DNA of 64,000 nucleotides from Allantophomopsis cytisporea. Taxonomy: Eukaryota; Ascomycota; Leotiomycetes; Phacidiales; Phacidiaceae. The position numbers were made by a program, and so were the translations under genes. Location: contig CP103031.1 in the NCBI GenBank assembly GCA_024752435.1, forward strand, positions 1,298,001 through 1,362,000, given 5' to 3'. The notes below the pieces were generated by a model. It was not told where the DNA came from and made no database searches. It was given only the letters and a program-made list of their open reading frames with translations. Below are positions 1 to 13,083 of this stretch, one piece after another (positions within the stretch are counted from its first letter, which is position 1; each line of letters opens with the position of its first letter).

Positions 1-544
1 ATCAGTGCATTAACTAATACCATAGCCATGTAATGGCTTATCATCAACTAGATCTCATCACCGACTACCTTTTTATCACCCATCATCACCTTTACCACCT
101 TCAATATAGCCCATATATGGCATAGGAGACTCTATGCCTCGCCAACATAGGCATGGCTTGAATGTTTCAGAAACCATACCGAGTGAGGAGAAAAACTAAT
201 TTTCGTCTTTATATATACTATGGGAGGCCTATGATTCATGAATGTGAGCCATACCAGCTATACCCTGCAGGAAGCGCAACACGCCACAGCCTCTAGGACA
301 CATCAAATGTATAATTCAATCATGAGTGAGTAAACAATTGATTACTACTAGTAACTAAGCATAATTCGTGTCGTCATAATGAGCGAAGCCCAAGCTTTTC
401 CTCCAGTCCAGTGCAATCCAGCCAAGTAAAGATAAATCAAACCAAGTCAAATCAAGTCAAGTGAGAGACACCGCACCCCATCTCTTACATCCTTTTCACG
501 CTCTCCATTTCCTTCAATGCCCCCTCTTTCCCTTTCTGACCAAC
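1..544. other. 3' flank of carboxylesterase, no gene seen
   Basis: AT-rich sequence downstream of the minus-strand esterase. Between about 425 and 462 there is a run of short AAGTCAA-like repeats. I see no convincing coding sequence here. Confidence 0.5.
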
Positions 545-2897
545 CTACTGCTGCAAACTCACGCCAATACTCTGCAAGTACTCACACCTCTCCAACTGCG
601 CCTCAGGCACATCCTCCATACGCGTAGCATTAGTCTGCAAGACAATCCTCTTCCGATCCTCAACACTCCACCTCTCCCAAACAGGGCTACCAGGCGCACG
701 ATATACATTGGGATCATAAGCTCTGATGAAGCTCAACCAATACGAGCGGACGACATTAATCTCCGGGAAGTTAAGCGGCGTAGCATAGCTCTTTGGTGCA
801 GAGGATACGTAGGTATCGTTGGGGCCCCAGATCATATAGATCTCACGCGTGTGGCCGACGCCAATGCCGCTTGCCGCCTCGGTGGGGTCGATGACGTTGA
901 AGCGATAGTTCCAATTGCCGGTGATGTTGGCGCGGTCATAGACGTCGTTGATCTTCACGCCGGGACAGAGGTAGCGCATTTCACCGTAGGCGTTGGACGC
1001 GGTACGCCAGTAGGGAGAGGAATCGGGGAATTGCTCGGCTTTAGGGTAGAGGGAGTCAATCTTGTCTAACTGTGCATCCGTAAGGAAGTTGAATTGGTCT
1101 TTGAGGAAGATGTTCATGTCTTTGTAGGAAGAGGTGTTTTTGTACACGAACTGGGTGCCATCATTCGTTGGATTCCTACGCAAAGCACAAATCAATATCA
1201 TCATCATACCTCTATCAACTGTTGAGAGTTCTGCTGAGTGATAGATAAGACTAACTCACCCGAAGATGACTGGCACTTTAACAAAATGCCCCTTTTCGAA
1301 CTCGGCGTACGTGAAATCCCTCGAGAAATCTCCGTCAATGACGGTCGAGTACATGAAAAGCGGAGTGCCAGGTCCACCTCCCGGAGTAGGGATTTGGATA
1401 TTGGCGCCCTGAAGCTTCTCGATGGGAAGTTTACGCAGGCACGCGAGGCTGTCTCTTGTACTGTTGCAGCCAACGCGTTGAACCAACGCATCGTACTGGT
1501 ACTGCGCTTGTGGAACGGTGAACTGCGTGGCAAATGATTGAGACTCGCCTGCTGCTGCGTGGAACAGGTTGTCATCACGCCCACCGTACGCGGATAGGTG
1601 CAGATCGATGGAGGCGCCACCGGCCGAGTCGCCGCCTATTGTCACGTGGTTGGGGTCACCGCCAAACTAGGAGTGTTAGTTTGCGCGGTAATTCTGCTCT
1701 TGGCAGGGGTTGCGAGAAGGTGAGAAGGAGGTCTTAAGGATAAGATTGGGAATAGGGGCGAGGCATTTCGTCGTACAATACAATGTGGCTTGATGGCCCG
1801 TCGGGTCAAGAAGACTTGAAGTGTGGGGGTTGGGGTTTGGAAGTGGTGGTGACACAATGTCGCCTGCACGTACCAGATGGATGTATTTCTGGACCCAATG
1901 CATGACCTTACGTTGATCTAGCAAGCCTACGTTAAGATCGCCGTTCTCCACGATCTCCTTACTGGTCAGGAAGCCATAAGGCCCAACTCTGTAGTTGAAA
2001 TTGACTATCACCACATTGTACTCCGAAGAGAGAATTAAGTTTGAGCCGTTAAAGTTAGCGTCACTGTTCTGGTTAAAGCCTCCTCCCTGTATGAAGATAT
2101 AGACAGGAAGTAAAGGGCGAAACCAGTCTTTTGGATCTCGTGTGGGGGCATAGACGTTGAGGAATAGACAGTCTTCAGAGGTGGTATTGGGAGTGAGAGT
2201 CAGAGTTCCAGTCTTGAGACAGGGCAGGCCGACCTAGAGATAATGATGAGCCTCTTGAAAACCATCCAGCTATCCACATCTACATGAAGCTTACCGTGCT
2301 TGCATCTTGCAGTCTGTGTGCAAAGGGCGGATCTTGAGGCGCTCGGAATCGTAGATCTCCTAACGGAGGGGCGGCAAATCTGACACCCAACCACTGACTG
2401 ACACCATTGGGTAGTTGAGTACCTTTGTACTTAGAGTATCCGAGGTCTACCACAGGGCCATCACGTTTCTCTACAGAAAGAGGATGAGAGTGGGTGCGAC
2501 TTAGGAGAACACTCAAGAGAATAGTCAATATCAAAAGGGGAGTCATGACTGCGATGAGGATGTACGTCGTCCTTCGCCTGCCCTTCGGGGGCCATAGTGA
2601 CTTATGAGGAGGTGGTGCTCCATCTTCCATGGCCTCGTCAGCGGTGACGGCAATGTCATCTTTGCTGTTGTTGGAATCGCTGCTTAGGTAGGCATCATCT
2701 GCGGGGAGCCCGAGGTGGCCCCGCCTATCTCGAGCAGGAATGTGGGGTAACATTGGTAATGGGGGTGAATATTGAGAGCTGTGATTAGATGATGCTGAAT
2801 CCGATGCTCCCAAACCCCGCGTTAGATGCCCTCTCCATAACGACTTCCAGATCTTTTCTGCGCGTGACTCGCCGCCGAGCCCATCATCGTCGTGCAT
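545..2897 (-). CDS. type-B carboxylesterase / cholinesterase-like, membrane-anchored
   Basis: Four exons (2897-2295, 2233-1874, 1666-1260, 1175-545) joined by GT-AG introns of 61, 207 and 84 nt give 666 aa with phases matching at each junction. An alpha/beta-hydrolase of the carboxylesterase family. The N-terminal ~108 residues are polar and Ser-rich, followed by one hydrophobic helix (about 109-131) after a basic RRR, so a type II membrane protein with the catalytic domain outside or in the lumen is likely. The nucleophile elbow is GGDSAGG (Ser about 335). The acid is probably Asp in NPTNDGT (about 462), where animal enzymes have Glu. The His is in GVGHTREI (about 565). The oxyanion-hole region reads IQGGGFN. 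Natural substrate cannot be told from sequence. The start is the first ATG of exon 1. An ORF further upstream (2884-3123) lacks support. Confidence 0.88.
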
Positions 2898-5498
2898 TGC
2901 AGGAGTCTTCCTCCCTGGTCGTTGGTAGCATCAAGGCTTGACATCCACAACAGGTAATATCTGGTACGATCTCTTGAAAGCCGAACGCCAATGACTGATG
3001 CCAGGATGACAAGATGACAACAAGAATGCTGATTATCTCACGCCAATAATGAGGGTGTACGATATCACTAAGAGAAGTGATATCGTTTCTAATCCTATGA
3101 TTCTGCCGAGGTAAGTAAGACAAGAGTACCGTATTGGAGCAAACGTAGAGATCTGGAATTTTAGGAGATACAATGAAACATTTCCGGAAACGTGTATGGA
3201 TAGGTTTTAGATGACAGGTAGAGAATGATATGAACGGAATACAAGAGTGGTTGAGTCTGTGTATAATGGAAATGACTGCCTCGCATGACTCTGTATAGTA
3301 GTCAGCAACGACGTGAAGGACAGGTGAGAGACGAAATCAGCGGAAGAGCCCGGGGATGTCGTATAATAGAGTACATATCATCGGAGCCTTATTTGTTCAA
3401 TCTGGGGGATCTTAGTCTTTGATGTAAGAAGGAAACCAGGGTGCAATGCCGGGGCCATATGGAGTAGAAGTGGGTTTTGGTAGCCTGGTGCTTAATGCGT
3501 GCGGTGGGATCGACCATGCGGCTAAACATCCCAAAACAATGATGGCACTGCACTGCTGAGTCGGTGTATGTATTCTTAACGTCTTAAACGTCTTAACGTG
3601 GGATCATGGTAAGTTATTAAAAATCACTCATTTGTTGGTAGGTGGTTAGTGGCTGCGCAGAAGATGTACGCCACGATGAAGCAGCAGGCGAATGAAAGAA
3701 CAGATCCAGGAAATGGCCCCCGCCTAAATGCCGTCTACGCCTCGATTGTTCATGGATCCAAGGTTAGTATTCGGAACAATTCAAGAAACCTACAAAAGAA
3801 AGAACAAGGCTCGATTGGAAATAAGGTGCATCAAAAAGTACGAGAGCGGCATATAATTGAAGCAGGAGTAGGAAATCCGTGGAAGCCCTTTGGTAGGAAG
3901 GAAAAATAAAATAACATGCCTTACGTCGTTTGCGCTGATCGTCTTACTCCGACTCCGACTCCGAGTACGTACATGTAAGAACGGAAATTGAAGCTCATGA
4001 AGGAGCGAAGACAGCCAGCGAGGTCGGAGTGTTTCGTATTCATATTTCTGACGTTGTACCTGTACCTGTACCAAAGTAGCCCTCTCTCGATCTCCTTGCA
4101 CATCTATAGCTCGGTGAACAATATATTCTAAGGTGAGGCTTGAATACGAATAAATAAGCGTAAAGCTTACAAAGTCAGTTGCAATTTACGACAAGGCTTC
4201 TTTCGAGGTACAGAATGTTCCAACTGTAACTTTATCAATATGTATGCATGTCTCTATCGTATCGCTTAGTTCCTTTGGTACTCCATACTTCACCAGAAGC
4301 CGAGAACAGCATCCACTTTAATGGACTGTTTGATCAAGTGCCAGGCGTCTTTAGAGTGTAACACACCGTGTGTACTGGTACCTGACTGTGCTTACGATTT
4401 GGTACGATTGGGGGGTACTTGGCAGGTACATACGTACATATCTGGCCTTGTATCTTGTGTACATCTGCGTATTTTATGTATGCACATACGGAGTACGTAC
4501 GTACATAATCAAGACACAACATGCAGATGACGCCCTTTCCTTCGAACATCTCTTCCTCATCAGCTGTCGAAGTGTCGAGCGATGTGACTCTGTCCATCCA
4601 AAAGCTCTAGGTCGTTTCTCGCATTGGGGAATCAGGGTTGTGCCTCAAGGGTCCTCCCTTATCCCTTATTCATTCCTGGTCTGAAGATGCTGTCGCAAAG
4701 GACAAGCTTTGCTTGGCACGCACAACCTTCACTGGCCCCACCACCTAAAATAATTGACGAGACTTCCCGACAGTCCAGGCATTGATGGAGGACGAGTCAG
4801 CGTTCATGGGCCGGCTGTTCCAGGCACTAACGCAAATCCAGGCTGAGTATGTGGAAGACTCGAAGAATCAGCGGAAAACAACACTGTAAGTCAAAGATCA
4901 GTAACAATGATCCTCCCATGCAACGCACAAGCAAAAAGCAGCCAATAATAATAATGGCAAAGTTTGGGCGGAAAAGACGCGAGATTATCAGTACCAAAGT
5001 GAGGTGAGCACACAACTGGCTTCCAAGAGACTTCAACTAGAGAAGCACCAGTGAAATGTCCCAAAGTATGAAGGGCATGAGAAGTATCCTCATCCAGTGA
5101 CAAGCGAAACGCATGTGCAATGTGAGTATATAGAATACTGGAAATGTACCTTGAGCCCCAGATGCAACAACATTGTAGGATTCGCATACAAAAGGTGTGT
5201 GATTCTCGTACAAGTCGTGCAACACTTTATCGGAAGAAAATCTGCATGAAAAGCGACACGATGTAGCCTTACACCGGCTGTCAAAAATAGGATAAACCGA
5301 ATCGAACGGAATCGAGTCAATACCAGCTGATGATGTACTAGCATTGACATTGAGATGGTGACATATCGTAGGATCGTGTCTCCACGGCGGCGAATATTGA
5401 AAGCGTGCAGCTAAAGAGGTCCAGAGCAGCAAGCACAGCAGCCAGTGACCCACTGTAGCGCATGCCGAAAAAGCGCCCTCGATCTCGCCATGCGCTCG

Positions 5499-5526
<28 letters not shown>
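5499..5526. repeat. (TC)14 microsatellite
   Basis: Perfect TC dinucleotide run of 28 nt. Confidence 0.95.
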
Positions 5527-5532
<6 letters not shown>

Positions 5533-5570
5533 GGTGCACGGCCATTGCCCAGCCGTGCCTTCACCAGCAG

Positions 5571-5600
5571 TTCAGCAATTCAGCAATTCAGCAATTCAGC
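5571..5600. repeat. TTCAGCAA 8-bp tandem repeat
   Basis: Three perfect 8-bp units and a partial fourth. Confidence 0.9.
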
Positions 5601-6052
5601 ATCATTTATCAACGATGTGAGACGGTGAGCATCAATAGAATACATAGCAACCTCGAGCAGGAGGATGGATAGTCGACGGTAGAAGATCTCAAGCCACACA
5701 ATCATATTACAGCTGATATGGCATGTCGTCGACTTAGTCTTTTGCGAACAATGCCGTGCTTTACCATTCTTTCTTGGACTTTCTCTTCTAGTTGACTCTA
5801 CCTGCTTCTCCTTCCTTTTCTGCAAATCACGTGAGCGAGATCTTCCACGGGTTTCTTCCTTGTATCACCGTTGAACCAACATGCAGATTGAGGGGCACGG
5901 AGGCTGAAGCTATTGATTCGATGGGACATCAGAATTGGATGCATTCAAGCACAAGCATATGACGCGGGGTGACTTGGGATGCGCGCATGGTCAGGTCTCT
6001 ATGTACATACATACATCTTTCTTACAGCTTACATTCTACAGCCCAAGGATCA

Positions 6053-6077
6053 CATACATACATACATACATACATAC
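6053..6077. repeat. (CATA)6 microsatellite
   Basis: Perfect tetranucleotide run. Shorter CATA/TACA runs lie at 6003-6016. Confidence 0.93.
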
Positions 6078-9000
6078 TCAACACTACATACGAGTACACA
6101 CCACTTGATTCATCTAATGTATGAATGAATACATAGACAAACTCCTTTCTTCTTGGCAAGCCTCCATCTTATGTCCCGCACCCTTCATCATCTCACCCCA
6201 CATGACTGCAATTACACAGCCCATATCTACCACCACTCAGCGCAATGCGACCCTGCAAGCCTACGTGTACAACTTTTCTGTCATATCGTCCTCCCCGCTC
6301 ATCGCCTGGCGCAACAAAGTCACCAGATATATTGGAGCAGAGGTCCACAAGTAGAACGCAGCACCATCTGCACGGCGCCACTAGACGCCATAACGGCCAG
6401 ACATGCGGGTGGCTTCAAACTATGCCGAAGTATATTCATTCAGAAGAGGCTATTTTGGGTACGAGATACGAAGCATGAAGTAGAAAACACATCCCACCAA
6501 CACCTCCAAGGACCTCAACCAGGAACCACCACGGCTTGTTGTGAGTACACCCGTCGTCATTGCCCCCAATGACCCAGAGAATCTCGGAGTCTTCCCACCT
6601 ATCCCATGTCCAGCTGGGAGTTACCGGGTCAGCTTCCCCGCAATGCAGCCCGCAGAGATCATCTCGTCTCTGGCACCCCGCAATGCCGCCGCGACCTCGA
6701 TGTTGGATGTCTCTGCTGCCAAGCCCATCTCGCGCCTCTCCCCACGCGACCGACCGACCACCATCGAGGGCCGCCAAGTGCTTGGCAGAAGCAGCAAAAG
6801 CTTCGGTGTGTTGAGGTCGCACATACTACGTTCTACGTACCTGTACTTCACGGACCACCACTATATCTCGCATGATCTCAGTTTCGCTGGAACAGATGGA
6901 GTTACAATGGCGTGGTAGCGAGATAGGTCTAAGCGATATCAGAGCTCTATAGCAGTAGTTAGTAAATACAACCAAAAGCTATGCTTTTATAAAACACTGT
7001 CTCACCGAGTATCCGTCGCCTGGACGTCGAGCCATGCGGTGCTACTTACTTGATGCGTACGGATGTGGATGTGAACTATGTACTGATTAAGTGTATGTAC
7101 ATACATATACGCATACATGAGAATTACCTTCCTTGCCCAATTCAGTGCACGCGACCCATTGCATGGACGCGGAATCTGTTGGTGGCGGTTGGTACGTGGT
7201 GGTGTAGTGTGCTGGACGTCTCCATCGTAGCCCTTCGACGAATGACGATAATCTTACGAGCGTGGTACTCCCGGGACGACTTCCCACAGGACATGACCGC
7301 AGCTTGACTCTGCGTATAGTGGGGTTTATACAGGGTATTCGAAGCTTTTCTCCTCTTTCAAACTTCGTGCTGGGAGGGGCATGTGCAAAGGACTTGACCT
7401 ATCGGTCTATACAGAGTTTTGGTGCCCGAGATACGGAGGTTAGAATTGGTAGATGCAGAGATGACGGTCGGTGCGTTTGGACTGTGACTGTTGTCGAGTT
7501 GGAAGGGATCGACTGTTGGAATGGGGTTCCGATGGAACAGGAGATCCGAAAGAATCTCTCGCAAGTCGCTTGTGTTTGGCTGATGTATGACTGGTTAAGG
7601 GGTTTTCCAGCTTGTAAGATTAAGTCTTTGCGAAGTCAACTGTATAGCTGCGGGAAATCGAGTTTCTGGGAGAGCATGACGTTAAATTGTTGGAAGTGTA
7701 TGAGGATACGATGCTTCTGAGATATACATTGTATTTTCGAAATGACATTCAACCATTCGGGATTTATTAGTATATGGAGATTACAAACAATTGCAACGAG
7801 CATATAATTCCACGAGAAAGCTCTGATGATACATGAACCTCTAGCTCGAAGTAGTTTCTGCACACTTATTATATAGTCCAACTATGCGAAAACAAAGCGA
7901 CAGCCTCCAAATAAGCAATTATGTAGAGAGTATTACCATACAGCTATTAATCCCTTGCTGATTCAATGGCCTCTTGAGAGGCAGTCATTCATATCGCCTC
8001 AAATCGCGCACGAGGCCTATGGTCAAGACCTGCTCTGCGTCTGCTATCCTCATACATGTTCGAGTATATGACCACATTCTCAGCCAACTGATCTTCTCCT
8101 TGGGTGTAAGAATCTGGAAATGTTGCGGTGATCATGATGAGAGCTCTTTAAATCCAGCTAACGGATTGAGGATCAAAGGATCGGGGCTATAATAATAATG
8201 AGGTAGATGGTAATTAGGATAATGACGATGATGACTATACAATCAAAACCCTTACATAAGCCAAGTTGCATATGCACCAAAAATGGATTGAACCTCACGG
8301 ACTAAAAACGTGTCTGCTACTATTTGAACCAAACATGAGGTTGTGTGTTGTGGAGAAGACAAGTGAACGGGTTAACAGAAGGTCCTGCAAAGTCTACTTT
8401 AAGTATTGCGTATTAGATCGACACATAGCAGACTATTTATTGCTGGCGTCACAGAATATGAAGAGTGAGTTTTATACATTGTGTAAAGGAGGATAGGTAC
8501 AAAATTCAACAGACTGAGCAAGTGTAGTATGATAAGTAAAATAAACACGTGGAAGTATAGTACGCTCTCGTTAACCAAAATATTCAAGTTGATATAACCA
8601 CGTTTTAATCTGTTTATAGATGTTGCGATTTAGTTTACTTATCTTTGGATTTATCGTTATCTATTAACTTGTTGTTCTAGTAGGAACGGAAATGATGATA
8701 GGGGTATATGGTGTGAGAACTTCGCTGACGTTGATATGCTGCATAACGATGAAAAGCGACTACTGCAAAATTGTTTAGACACGCTGGCCAAAATCAACCA
8801 GCTTTCAGGCTTTACGATGTCACAGCAGTCGACAGGAAGCTATAAACAATATATGAATAAAGGCAAATGCTTTCTTTACCACAAGCCAAAAAGAAGAGAA
8901 TAACAGAAAAAAGACATATTTCCTATCGTCTTCTTGTGAAAACCGCTTTCCATGTACTCACTCTCCACATCCATTATGTTTTTATGCATCTCACAACATA

Positions 9001-9172
9001 CAAATAGAGGTTCAGTATTTCATACAGCGTTATAGATGAAGTTACATATGCTATGAAATATGACTGACTCCATGGGTGTTCTGAAACCACCATCCTCTTG
9101 GATTGTTGAGCTGACATACAGATCTATACTATAGAAACTTTCCATAAGAAAATAGCCCTTAACAAAACACAT

Positions 9173-11233
9173 TCAATGATACCATAAAAGCTTCCACAAA
9201 ATGATTACAGTACACAAGAACAAAGAAAGTAAAAGAGAAATTCCACCCCAAAGGTAGGCGTATGGGATTGCGACAACGAGAATAAGTCCAGGGTACATCA
9301 AAATGGCTGTAAGAGTCGGCGCATGTTTTTGGGAAGCCATATCGATATAAGAAAAGATGTACCTATACGTCTCGAGGGGCGTGAATGGCTGCGTCCACAC
9401 GTCCCAATCAATTGAAAGTTCGGTGTTCTCTTTAGTAGTTTGAAGCTTCCAAAGCCATGGCCGCCTCAACTTCCCGCTACCTGTGTACGGAGAGCATCTC
9501 CGCATCCAGTTCCGCCATCTCCGCACATATTTCAGGGCATCCTCCGTAGTGATTTCATACCATTCTCCATGGCTCCTAGCTTCCGACGTAGCTGAAGACT
9601 TTCTGTCGGGCAGTTCTGTATCTTTGGTGACCAGCCTACTGTTGTTTGTGTGAGTCTTTTTGCAGATATCACACGGAAATATGCGTCGCTTATTCCAAAG
9701 CTGCAACTGGATGAGCCTCTCTGCCATCCGGAATGACGAAAACATCCTATCTTCAAGGTCTCCAATTCGCGTGCATTCTATTCTGCAACGTATCTCCCAC
9801 TCCCTAATACGAACTGCAGGTGATTTCTTTGTGGAGCCAATTTTGACATGACCTGGGTACATAGGTGATGTATATATGTAAACATATCCCTCGTGATTGT
9901 CTTGTTCCTTATCCTTTTCCTTGCCTGGAAGGACTGTAAGAAGACTATTCCTGATATCTGCAGCTGATTTTTCTTCATTCCTCATAGACAATCCCCTTTG
10001 TTGAGTATCTGGTGACGTACTTTCTGATGATGATCTTTCTGCTGGCGGAGTATTTGCCGTGCCCGCATCGTTGTCATCAAATTCGGGATCCGAATTGTCT
10101 CGTTGTGCACTTTTCGGTGATGATGTCTCTTCCTGATTTCTTATGGCTCTTAGATCGTCACCTTCAGAATCCGAATTGTCTTGGTGTGTGGATTTCCGTG
10201 ATGATTCTTCTCCTCGTCGAACCTTTGTCGGTTTAGCGTCGCTAACTTCAGAATCTGAATTGTGTGTGTGTGCTGAATGAATTGGCTCAGAAGCAGCACG
10301 CTTTTTTCTTCGATCCACATTCGAGCGACCTTCGCTTCTGCTTTGTGAGGATTGCTTCTCTGGAACCGACACACTGGAGTGAAGTGTTGCCTTGGGCCGT
10401 TGAGTTTGTTCTGACATTCTCTTCCGCTTCCCGTTTGGCGGCCTTCCAGGTCGAGTGGAATCATCGGCATCTTTGTTGTCTTTAGATGCAGACTTGGATG
10501 CCGATCTACTGCTTAAATCCGGAGGATCATTGCCATAGTCTTGCATAACGACGGTGCTGGAGCTTGTTCCTGCGGGCCGACAGGTTGAATCTTTTGAAAT
10601 TCGCTTCCGTCCTTGATCAAGTGGTGGCTCTGACTGCTCGGCTTGCTCTGTTGTGTTTGTGGTATTGACAAATGGCTGAGCTGAGGTCTTTTCTGCCTCC
10701 TGGGGAACCACTTCATCGTCACTGACTAGATTCTCAAAGGCAAAGTCGTACTCTGGTCGGAGACGGTGGCTGACTCGTACGCTTTGCCTATCTGCAGCTA
10801 TCTTGGCATCTGCAGCTGTCGTGGTCGACGCTTTGTTGCCTTTTCTTGACCGAGGCCTTTTTTGAGAAGGCGATTGTTGAAGCTCCGAATCAAGAGTTAC
10901 TGCCTCATTGACAAGCGGTAATTCTGATGCTTTGAGACTTCTTCGATGAACCTTTTGTCCCAGAGATCCAAGAGAAGCGTTGGGTGTTGGTGAATTGCAT
11001 CCAGATGGAGAATCTGGGGATGGTAGACCAGTGTTCTTGCTTCTATCCCGTAAGATTTTGGAAGCAGCTTTGACCCGACTTTTATCCACGACAAGCTTGG
11101 AGCTTGGGTCTGGTGCATCTGGGCGACCTGACTCACTACCAGGTGTGGTGAGAAGTGTACTGGGAGAGCTATTGTCTGAGCGAAGAGACCTGGGCGTCGA
11201 TTGTCGCCGGTCTGGGGTTTGAGGTGCAGACAT
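9173..11233 (-). CDS. T5orf172 (GIY-YIG superfamily) protein with C-terminal membrane segments
   Basis: Intronless, 686 aa. Residues 1 to about 445 are low-complexity and charged, with KR-rich stretches and about three imperfect acidic repeats built around NSDSE/NSDPE (roughly 310-400). The conserved domain (about 448-570) starts with GYVYIYTS and VKIGST, the GIY and YIG strands of the T5orf172/DUF1766 family (the family of fission-yeast Mug113), followed by RIREWE. A possible metal knuckle is CDICKKTH followed by HGEWYEI. The C-terminus has two hydrophobic segments (about 640-685), so the protein may be anchored in a membrane, which is unusual for a nuclease-fold protein. A second member of the family starts divergently 1.85 kb away. 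Nuclease activity is inferred from fold only. The true biological role of fungal members is not known to me. Confidence 0.8.
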   Translation of the reverse strand: MSAPQTPDRRQSTPRSLRSDNSSPSTLLTTPGSESGRPDAPDPSSKLVVDKSRVKAASKILRDRSKNTGLPSPDSPSGCNSPTPNASLGSLGQKVHRRSLKASELPLVNEAVTLDSELQQSPSQKRPRSRKGNKASTTTAADAKIAADRQSVRVSHRLRPEYDFAFENLVSDDEVVPQEAEKTSAQPFVNTTNTTEQAEQSEPPLDQGRKRISKDSTCRPAGTSSSTVVMQDYGNDPPDLSSRSASKSASKDNKDADDSTRPGRPPNGKRKRMSEQTQRPKATLHSSVSVPEKQSSQSRSEGRSNVDRRKKRAASEPIHSAHTHNSDSEVSDAKPTKVRRGEESSRKSTHQDNSDSEGDDLRAIRNQEETSSPKSAQRDNSDPEFDDNDAGTANTPPAERSSSESTSPDTQQRGLSMRNEEKSAADIRNSLLTVLPGKEKDKEQDNHEGYVYIYTSPMYPGHVKIGSTKKSPAVRIREWEIRCRIECTRIGDLEDRMFSSFRMAERLIQLQLWNKRRIFPCDICKKTHTNNSRLVTKDTELPDRKSSATSEARSHGEWYEITTEDALKYVRRWRNWMRRCSPYTGSGKLRRPWLWKLQTTKENTELSIDWDVWTQPFTPLETYRYIFSYIDMASQKHAPTLTAILMYPGLILVVAIPYAYLWGGISLLLSLFLCTVIILWKLLWYH

Positions 11234-13083
11234 TCTTCAAAGGTAGAGACAATGGGTATCAACCAACGTAGAAATTCTTCCAGCTTTTCAAATGGGCGAT
11301 CTTCTTGTGATCACGACTCTGGCTGGTGTGGTGGGGACTATCAAATAAATTTAAAGTATGTGTCTTATTTGTACCTGGGAAAGTTTGAATTGAGATTGAG
11401 TGCTGATTCGAGACATCGTCGAGTCTATGGCCAACTTTATATCTCCCCCTCGATGTGTTTCCTCGACTTGTATCTCTACATCTTTCCAGTGCTCAGTATA
11501 GAATTCGGCTATGCTGTCCGACAATCCAGGTCTATCGGAATATTAGAAACACCAACATAAGGCTCCTGGGCAGTTCCCGAGCTGTCTCCGGTCATTCCCA
11601 AGGGTGTTCTTGGGCCACTCCGGGGATATTCCTAGGTGGTTCCTGGATTGTCGCTGGGTTGTCCCCAGTAACGGCTGTGTCGGACCGTTGCATCAAGTGG
11701 GGCTTGCGAGACGATTCCCCATGTCTTCATCCGTGCTCCAGTGAGGTTGTATTGTTCCATACCGCCATAGCCACGGAGCATCTATCTCAATTCGATACCT
11801 ACGTATGTACAATGATGAATTCCCTGTGACTGTAGATCTGATTTTGGATGGTACAATCACGAGTGGACTTATTCTGCCTTAGAGTCTACACCGTTGATAC
11901 ATGCTATGGATGACCTCTGTCACCCACCAGACTAAGCCTCACGTTATCAAGACTGCTTTGGCCCTTATCTTGTGGCAGGTACGTAGACATGATGCAAGCC
12001 TATGTCCCAGCACCTGCTGGCTGGAACGTGAAAGATGCAAGCTGCCTATTCTCAATGGTTCGGTGCATAACATCAGTAGCGGCTATGACGAAGGGCATAG
12101 GGTATGTCGATCCAACGGCTTCATTGTTCCCCGGTTCGATCTGGACATAAGATGTACGTATGATCATGGATAGACATATATTACTAACCCGCACCAAGGT
12201 CTTGCTGGAATAAGTGAATATCATATAGCTAGGCTAAATATAAGGTTATTGAGGTCATTGAGGATGAGTAGAAAGGTCAGCATGTATACTCCGCATAAGT
12301 CTGCAACTTAACTTGTGCACATAAATAAAATATACTCGAGATCTGGAAGACAAAGATGCAACAGCAGAGAAGCTGTTACTCAGGTCGTCCAATCAAATAT
12401 CTGTGAATCTATTATGATGAGCGCACTCGGCGGCAGGATTGTCGAGCTAAGTGCGGGAGCTAAGCTACACAACCAACGCGGTGTGGCTTGTGGCTAACAG
12501 CACACATCCATCTCATGGATAATATCTACCTGCAGATAAATGTTAGCGCTTCTACCGGCTTTCCTACTCGTCGACCACATTTAGAATTCAACATTTCGAC
12601 CTCAGCTCTCGCACAGATACTAACATATCTCTAACACAGTACCAATTATGTAGCTCTTTCTCCTCTACACATGCCTGAATGAGATGCCCGACATGGTTAT
12701 TGCAGGGGGTGTAACATACGTACTCCGCCAAGTTTCAACGTGCAAGATGCTTCCTTGTACCCTGTCAGAATGTTGGTTCTGCTCTGAATTGAGCATAGTT
12801 GTCTTTTTATTCACAGCCTCTTCGTTCCGGACATACGATCTTCAGTAACTGCGCCATAGGCATGCAGATATCATGCGAAAGCTGACCTTCGCTGTTGGAT
12901 GTGGAGATACGAGAGAGGCTCTTCTCAGATAAGGCTGAGCATTAATCTTGATCGGTAATCTGTATAAATCGAAGTCGTTAGCCTGTCTTGAAGCGTCTCG
13001 TTACTAAATCAAATATTCATACACATTAAACCGTTTTTCATCTCTTATTTTTCATTTGGATTTGATCCGTTTTGGTAGTCGAA
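11234..13083. other. intergenic spacer between divergent T5orf172 genes
   Basis: Serves as the upstream region of both flanking genes. At 11560-11665 there is a degenerate GG-N(n)-TTCC-type repeat. Small ORFs of 60-124 codons are present but none is recognisable. Confidence 0.5.

Larger units (their letters stand above)
2898..9172. other. 6.3 kb gene-poor spacer
   Basis: No ORF in this stretch shows a recognisable domain or a consistent exon chain. It contains clusters of TACATACGTACATA-type repeats (about 4420-4510, 6000-6080, 7090-7115), a TC microsatellite, an 8-bp tandem repeat and a GC-richer patch around 6540-6800 with overlapping open frames on both strands (the longest 125-139 codons), none of which I recognise. 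Possible contents are a non-coding RNA, a fast-evolving gene or old mobile-element remains. I cannot distinguish these. Confidence 0.45.

Noticed and set aside
6153..6918. Overlapping open frames in the GC-richer patch
   Set aside because: Frames on both strands of similar length, no motif, no consistent splice chain.
7262..7720. 152-codon plus-strand frame
   Set aside because: No recognisable domain or splice partner; flanked by stop-rich sequence.
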